A DNA stretch of 64,000 nt, taken from Cloacibacterium caeni. Lineage in GTDB: Bacteria; Bacteroidota; Bacteroidia; Flavobacteriales; Weeksellaceae. The position numbers and the translations under genes were made by a program. Shown here piece after piece: positions 60,247-64,000 of the stretch. How positions within the stretch are numbered: the stretch's first letter is position 1; every line of letters starts with the position of its first letter. The stretch lies in assembly GCF_907163105.1 (NCBI RefSeq), contig NZ_OU015321.1, positions 992,001 through 1,056,000 of the forward strand. Direction: 5' to 3'. Under the pieces are notes generated by a model, which did no database searches, was not told the DNA's origin, and was given only the letters and a program-made list of their open reading frames with translations.

Positions 60247-61248
60247 TTAATTTTCTAATTTATCTAAGAATGGATAGTTTGGTTCAGAATAAACATATTC
60301 ATAAACTTTTTCTGCATCTGGATACGGAGATTCTTCTGCAAAAGCTTCACATTCTTCTACAAACATTTTAGATTTTTCTTCGATAGCTTCTAATTCTTCT
60401 TCAGTAGCCCATTTGTTTTCTAAAATTCTGTTTTTAACTAAAACGATTGGGTCTTCTTCTTTTTTAAGAGCTACTTCTTCTTTAGTTCTATAAGGTTCAG
60501 CATCTGACATAGAGTGACCTCTGAATCTGTAAGTTCTAGCTTCTATGAAAGTAGGTCCGTCTCCTCTTCTTGCTCTTTCCACAGCTTCGTAAGCTACTTC
60601 TGCTACTTTTTCTGGATCCATAGCATCTACAGGCATACAAGGCATTTCGTAACCTAAACCTAATTTATAGATATCTTCGTGGTTTGCTGTTCTAGAAACT
60701 GATGTTCCCATAGCATATTGGTTATTTTCTACCACGAAAACTACTGGAAGTTTCCAGTTCATTGCCATGTTAAAGGTTTCGTGTAAAGCACCTTGTCTTA
60801 CCGCTCCATCACCAAAATAACAAATGGTAACTCCACCTCTTTCAAAATACTTATCTGCAAATGCAATACCAGCTCCTAATGGAATCTGACCACCTACAAT
60901 TCCGTGACCTCCGTAAAATCTATGCTCTTTTGAGAAAATGTGCATAGAACCACCTAATCCGTTAGAAGTTCCTGTAGCTTTACCGCACAATTCAGCCATA
61001 ATTCTCTTAGGATCTACTCCCATTGCCATAGGATGTACGTGACATCTGTATGCTGTAATCATAGCATCTTTAGTAAGATCCATAGCATGTACAAATCCTG
61101 CAGGAATAGCTTCTTGGCCATTGTATAAGTGTAAAAAACCTCTAATTTTTTGTTTTAGATAAAGAGAACGGCATTTGTCTTCAAACCTTCTCCACATTGT
61201 CATATCTGCATACCATTGCAAATAAACTTCTTTAGAAAACTCTTTCAT
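60247..61248 (-). CDS. pdhA: Pyruvate dehydrogenase E1 component, alpha subunit
   Basis: A 333-aa thiamine-diphosphate enzyme. The ThDP motif is visible as GDGAVRQGALHETFNMAMNWKLPVVFVVENNQYAMGT (GDG...NN), and the phosphorylation-loop region TYRFRGHSMSDAEPYRTKEE is present. It decarboxylates pyruvate together with an E1-beta subunit, which is not in this window. The gene precedes aceF in the same operon. A -7 box lies at 61319-61326. Confidence 0.95.
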   Translation of the reverse strand: MKEFSKEVYLQWYADMTMWRRFEDKCRSLYLKQKIRGFLHLYNGQEAIPAGFVHAMDLTKDAMITAYRCHVHPMAMGVDPKRIMAELCGKATGTSNGLGGSMHIFSKEHRFYGGHGIVGGQIPLGAGIAFADKYFERGGVTICYFGDGAVRQGALHETFNMAMNWKLPVVFVVENNQYAMGTSVSRTANHEDIYKLGLGYEMPCMPVDAMDPEKVAEVAYEAVERARRGDGPTFIEARTYRFRGHSMSDAEPYRTKEEVALKKEEDPIVLVKNRILENKWATEEELEAIEEKSKMFVEECEAFAEESPYPDAEKVYEYVYSEPNYPFLDKLEN

Positions 61249-61318
61249 TGATAAGTTTTAATTTGTTGATTTTTCAAAATTTAAAATGCCTTTTGAGAGC
61301 ATTTTTCTGAATAATATG

Positions 61319-61326
61319 CAAAAATA
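61319..61326 (-). promoter_or_regulatory. -7 box of the pdhA-aceF operon
   Basis: TATTTTTG on the minus strand, 70 bp before the pdhA ATG. The leader between them can form a small aaaatgc/gcatttt stem. Confidence 0.5.
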
Positions 61327-61395
61327 GTAAAATTCTTTTGTTTATAAGAAAACTTATGTCACAAATAATGATGATATTTGTTTCTTTAAATATTA

Positions 61396-61403
61396 TATTT
61401 TTG
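61396..61403 (+). promoter_or_regulatory. -7 box of the PAP2-like gene
   Basis: The sequence TATTTTTG lies 19 bp before the ATG at 61423. Confidence 0.5.
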
Positions 61404-61422
61404 AAAAAACATTTATAAATCC

Positions 61423-62031
61423 ATGTCTAAGAAAAATTTTTCTGCTGTTGTATTCCTTTCTAAAGTAATTTCTAACCTACTCAATCCACTTTTTTCGCTA
61501 TTAATTTTCTTTGTTTTTTTTGCATACGTAAAAATGACTTGGGAAGAATCTTTAGTCAATATTTTATTGATGATTGGTTTAGTAGTTATTCCTATTTTTT
61601 CATGGATTGGCTGGAATGTAAAAAAGGGAAACTACACCAACATGGATGTTTCTGACCGAAAACAGAGAAACAGTCTTTATCTCTTTAATTTTATAGTCAT
61701 TGCTATTTATACTGGGGTTTTGTATTTTACAAAGCAAAGAACAGACTTGCTTTTTATCATTGTTTTCTTGTTTATTCTCATGCTGATTATGCACATCAGT
61801 AATTTTTTCATCAAAAGTTCTATGCACACTGCTTTTAATGTTTTTGTAACAGCGCTATTCTTTTCTTTGAATCCTATTTTGGGCATTATTTGGTTCGTTC
61901 TTACATCATTTGTAGCCATTTCTAGAATTATTCTGAAAAGACATACGCCAAAAGAAGTCATTATGGGAGCATTTATTGGAACTATAGTTTCTTTAGCATA
62001 CTTATACTTTAATATTCAGACATTTCTATAA
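61423..62031 (+). CDS. PAP2-like membrane phosphatase
   Basis: A 202-aa protein with six hydrophobic segments. The C-terminal half keeps parts of the PAP2 signature: SMHTAFN (reduced PSGHT-type motif) and SRIILKRHTPKEVIMGAFIG (SRxxxxxHxxxDV-like, His conserved). The first KxxxxxxRP-type motif is not obvious (DVSDRKQRN is the nearest). Lipid phosphate hydrolysis is therefore probable but with weakened motif 1. It lies alone on the plus strand. Confidence 0.7.
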   Translation: MSKKNFSAVVFLSKVISNLLNPLFSLLIFFVFFAYVKMTWEESLVNILLMIGLVVIPIFSWIGWNVKKGNYTNMDVSDRKQRNSLYLFNFIVIAIYTGVLYFTKQRTDLLFIIVFLFILMLIMHISNFFIKSSMHTAFNVFVTALFFSLNPILGIIWFVLTSFVAISRIILKRHTPKEVIMGAFIGTIVSLAYLYFNIQTFL

Positions 62032-62072
62032 TCTTAAAATTTTTACTACATTTATAACTCAATTTCAAGAAT

Positions 62073-62456
62073 ATGGAAAATCTTAAATCCTTGACTTCTG
62101 GTGAAGAACAAGTCATGAAAATCATTTGGAAACTTGGCCCTACTTATCTTAAAGACATTATGCTTGCTTTTCCCGAGCCAAAACCACACCAAAATACCGT
62201 TTCTACTTTTTTGAAAAATTTGGTTACCAAAAACTATCTAAAACCTGTTTCTGAAGGAAGAATTCATAAATATGAAATCTCTGTAACTCAGGAAAATTAT
62301 AAAAAAACACTGTTAAAAAACTTCATTCTTAATTTTTACGATAATAATCCTAATGCTTTATTAGTGGACTTAATGAACGAAGGAATGGTTCAGCTTTCTG
62401 TGCCTGAAAAAGAAAAGGACAAAGACAAAAAGAAGAAAAAGAAAAAGAAAAAATAA
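62073..62456 (+). CDS. BlaI/MecI-type transcriptional repressor with poly-Lys tail
   Basis: A 127-aa protein with a winged helix: LTSGEEQVMKIIWKLGPTYLKDIMLAF and HQNTVSTFLKNLVTKNYLKPVSEGRIHKYEI, which fits the BlaI/MecI/CopY fold, followed by a dimerisation helix. The last ~18 residues are almost all Lys/Glu/Asp (nine Lys in a row at the end), encoded by an A-rich tract prone to slippage. There is no BlaR-type sensor-protease gene beside it here, so the signal input is unknown. Confidence 0.88.
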   Translation: MENLKSLTSGEEQVMKIIWKLGPTYLKDIMLAFPEPKPHQNTVSTFLKNLVTKNYLKPVSEGRIHKYEISVTQENYKKTLLKNFILNFYDNNPNALLVDLMNEGMVQLSVPEKEKDKDKKKKKKKKK

Positions 62457-62533
62457 CTCTGTTGGATAATGGATGTTATAGGTGAGAAGTTTATGAAATA
62501 GAGCACCCTTTTTCCAACTTCAAAACATACATC

Positions 62534-64000
62534 ATGATTACAAAATTTAAGGAAATCTGGGGGAAAACCGACGATATTATTTTAAGATATCCAATGGTTC
62601 TTACCGCAGCGCTTATTGCAGCTATTTCTGCAGTTGTTGCAATAGAAATTGACCATCAAGACAATCAGTTTTTGGTAACCAAATTGGCTTTTACCGGATG
62701 TTTGGGAATTTCGCTGATGTTTGGTATTAAAATGCTCTCTCAAAGAATTGGTAGAGGTTTTCTTTTAGAAATTTTGGGAGCTGCATTTCTCGTTTGGTTC
62801 TATTTTTATTTGCCAAACTCCGAAAAGCAATTTACAGAAGTAAATGGTTTTGTGATTTTTGCGTTGGTCATTTTATCACACTTATTCGTTTCATTTTCAG
62901 GATTTTTGAATAAAAAACCAGAACTTAATTTTTGGCAATTCAATAAAAATTTATTTATCAATATTTTCTTGACTGCCGTTTTCACAGGCGTTTTGGTTTT
63001 GGGAGTTGTTTTGGCGATTTTGGCGGTTGATAAATTATTTGACTTCAATTTTAACAATAATCTTTATCCTAAAACCATTCTGTTTTTAGCCATTTCAGGA
63101 AGCACTTTCATTTTTCTAATTTTTAACGACAAAGGAATTTTTCAACTCGAAAAAGACGGAAGCTACCCACAAATCCTAAAATTTTTCACACAGTTTGTTC
63201 TTATTCCGCTATTATTAATTTATGTAACCATTTTATATTTCTACGCAGGTAAAATATTGATTAACTGGGAATTACCACGAGGTTGGGTTTCTTATCTCAT
63301 CTTGATTTATTCAGTGGTTGGGATATTAGCATTGCTTTTGGTTCATCCACTGAAAGAAGAATCTGCAAAATCTTGGGTAAAAGTTTTCTCCAAAATTTTC
63401 TATTACACGCTTATTCCATTATTGGTTTTACTTTTTGTAGCGATTTTTACCAGAATTTTAGAATATGGTTATACAGAACCGAGATATTTCGTTTTGTTAT
63501 TGGCAATTTGGCTTACCACAGTCGTTTTTTATTTTATTTTTTACAAAAAAGCGACCATTAAATTTGTACCGATTTCACTGTTTATCTTCGGTGTATTTGC
63601 ATTGATTTTCCCTTATGTCAATGCTTTTTCTACCGCTAAAAGAAGTCAAAAAACAGAATTACAACAAATTCTAACCAAAAACCAACTTTTAGAAAAAGGA
63701 AAAATTAATTTTGAAAAAGCGATTCAAGATTCAGTGGCTATTGAAATTGCCAATAAATTTCAATTTCTAAACGAAAGAAATCAACAAGCATTTCTACTGA
63801 ATTTTATCCCAAAAACTCATCTTTCTAAATTCAAAAAAATATTAGAAAAAGAAAGATATATGGTGAACTCAGAAATAAGAATTTCTTTCAAAAACACCCT
63901 TAAATCTAAAGAAAATAAAGATTATCAGTATAATTATCAAGGAGTGTTTTCTAGCAAAAGAAATTATGACATTCAGAACTACGAAAAACTTATTGTTTTT
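62534..64000 (+). CDS. DUF4153-type membrane protein, cut by right edge
   Basis: An open frame from the ATG at 62534 to the window end (489 codons, no stop seen). About ten to twelve hydrophobic segments (residues ~20-375) follow a short N-terminus MITKFKEIWGKTDDIILRYP. Conserved-looking FFTQFVLIPLLLIYVTILYFYAGKI and the FSGFLNKKPE region fit DUF4153. A soluble C-terminal part begins near residue ~375 (KRSQKTELQQIL...). The function is unknown. It follows the BlaI-like gene by 77 bp, possibly in the same transcript. Confidence 0.75.
   Translation, partial: MITKFKEIWGKTDDIILRYPMVLTAALIAAISAVVAIEIDHQDNQFLVTKLAFTGCLGISLMFGIKMLSQRIGRGFLLEILGAAFLVWFYFYLPNSEKQFTEVNGFVIFALVILSHLFVSFSGFLNKKPELNFWQFNKNLFINIFLTAVFTGVLVLGVVLAILAVDKLFDFNFNNNLYPKTILFLAISGSTFIFLIFNDKGIFQLEKDGSYPQILKFFTQFVLIPLLLIYVTILYFYAGKILINWELPRGWVSYLILIYSVVGILALLLVHPLKEESAKSWVKVFSKIFYYTLIPLLVLLFVAIFTRILEYGYTEPRYFVLLLAIWLTTVVFYFIFYKKATIKFVPISLFIFGVFALIFPYVNAFSTAKRSQKTELQQILTKNQLLEKGKINFEKAIQDSVAIEIANKFQFLNERNQQAFLLNFIPKTHLSKFKKILEKERYMVNSEIRISFKNTLKSKENKDYQYNYQGVFSSKRNYDIQNYEKLIVF

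Noticed and set aside
62073-62456. BlaI-type repressor as part of a beta-lactam resistance operon
   Set aside because: There is no BlaR1/M56 peptidase or beta-lactamase gene beside it; the next gene is a DUF4153 protein.

Overview
The window is AT-rich chromosomal DNA of a Bacteroidota bacterium, most likely family Weeksellaceae (Chryseobacterium/Cloacibacterium-like). This rests on gene content: a GldI-type gliding lipoprotein, a TonB-dependent receptor with a carboxypeptidase-like N-terminal domain, a bacillithiol-type YtxJ protein, mevalonate kinase beside a UbiA prenyltransferase, a two-domain DAHP synthase/chorismate mutase, and promoters of the Bacteroidota type (TAnnTTTG -7 box, little Shine-Dalgarno signal). 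The species cannot be fixed from the sequence alone.

Layout. 1-1.0 kb: the 3' part of an IS4-family transposase running off the left edge. 1.1-5.2 kb: methyltransferase, small YtxH-like protein, hisS, a GNAT acetyltransferase, a repeat-rich spacer and ssb. 5.3-12.1 kb: an accessory-looking stretch with a DUF4932 metallopeptidase-like gene inside a 17-bp inverted repeat, two genes sharing a duplicated promoter, an NfeD-flotillin operon, a CvfB-like protein, a VOC protein, and an orphan secreted protein between 106-bp direct repeats. 12.1-22.5 kb: lpdA, a large orphan membrane protein, a glycosyltransferase, recQ, kdsD, tatC and a MATE exporter. 22.4-29.8 kb: an outer-membrane barrel, a TonB receptor, kdsA, a PH-like protein, a coiled-coil protein, a Nif3-like protein and a K+ channel. 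29.8-36.4 kb: a RES/Xre toxin-antitoxin pair with a twin operator, a cyclophilin-FKBP lipoprotein with gldI, ilvE, mnmD, a NUDIX protein, an S1/P1 nuclease and a DUF4294 protein. 36.4-50.7 kb: an M42 peptidase, CoA-transferase subunits, a Crp-like regulator, ytxJ with a broken DUF1569 gene, rluB, prenyltransferase plus mevalonate kinase, rsgA, Fic, aroG-chorismate mutase, a ClC antiporter and a DUF389 protein. 50.7-61.3 kb: dnaX with a probable slippage site, membrane and soluble pyrophosphatases, a FemAB-like protein, radC, a LolD-like ATPase, and pyruvate dehydrogenase E2 and E1-alpha. 61.4 kb to the end: a PAP2-like protein, a BlaI-type regulator and a DUF4153 protein cut by the right edge.

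Several genes belong to shared pathways. pdhA, aceF and lpdA supply E1-alpha, E2 and E3 of pyruvate dehydrogenase. kdsD and kdsA both act in KDO synthesis for lipopolysaccharide. Mevalonate kinase and the prenyltransferase belong to isoprenoid/lipid metabolism. ppa and hppA both remove pyrophosphate.

The strongest unusual signals are: (1) dnaX is split at a run of ten A so that a 361-aa gamma-like form and a 563-aa tau-like form could both be made; (2) two identical palindromic operators 21 bp apart sit on the RES/Xre promoter; (3) degenerate tandem repeats with a strict 7-bp period recur in at least eight places, two of them forming the ends of coding regions; (4) three different repeat-bounded segments (inverted repeat around the DUF4932 gene, direct repeats around an orphan secreted protein, a 341-bp fold-back element); (5) a DUF1569 gene is interrupted by one in-frame TGA. 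I see no tRNA, rRNA, CRISPR array or prophage.
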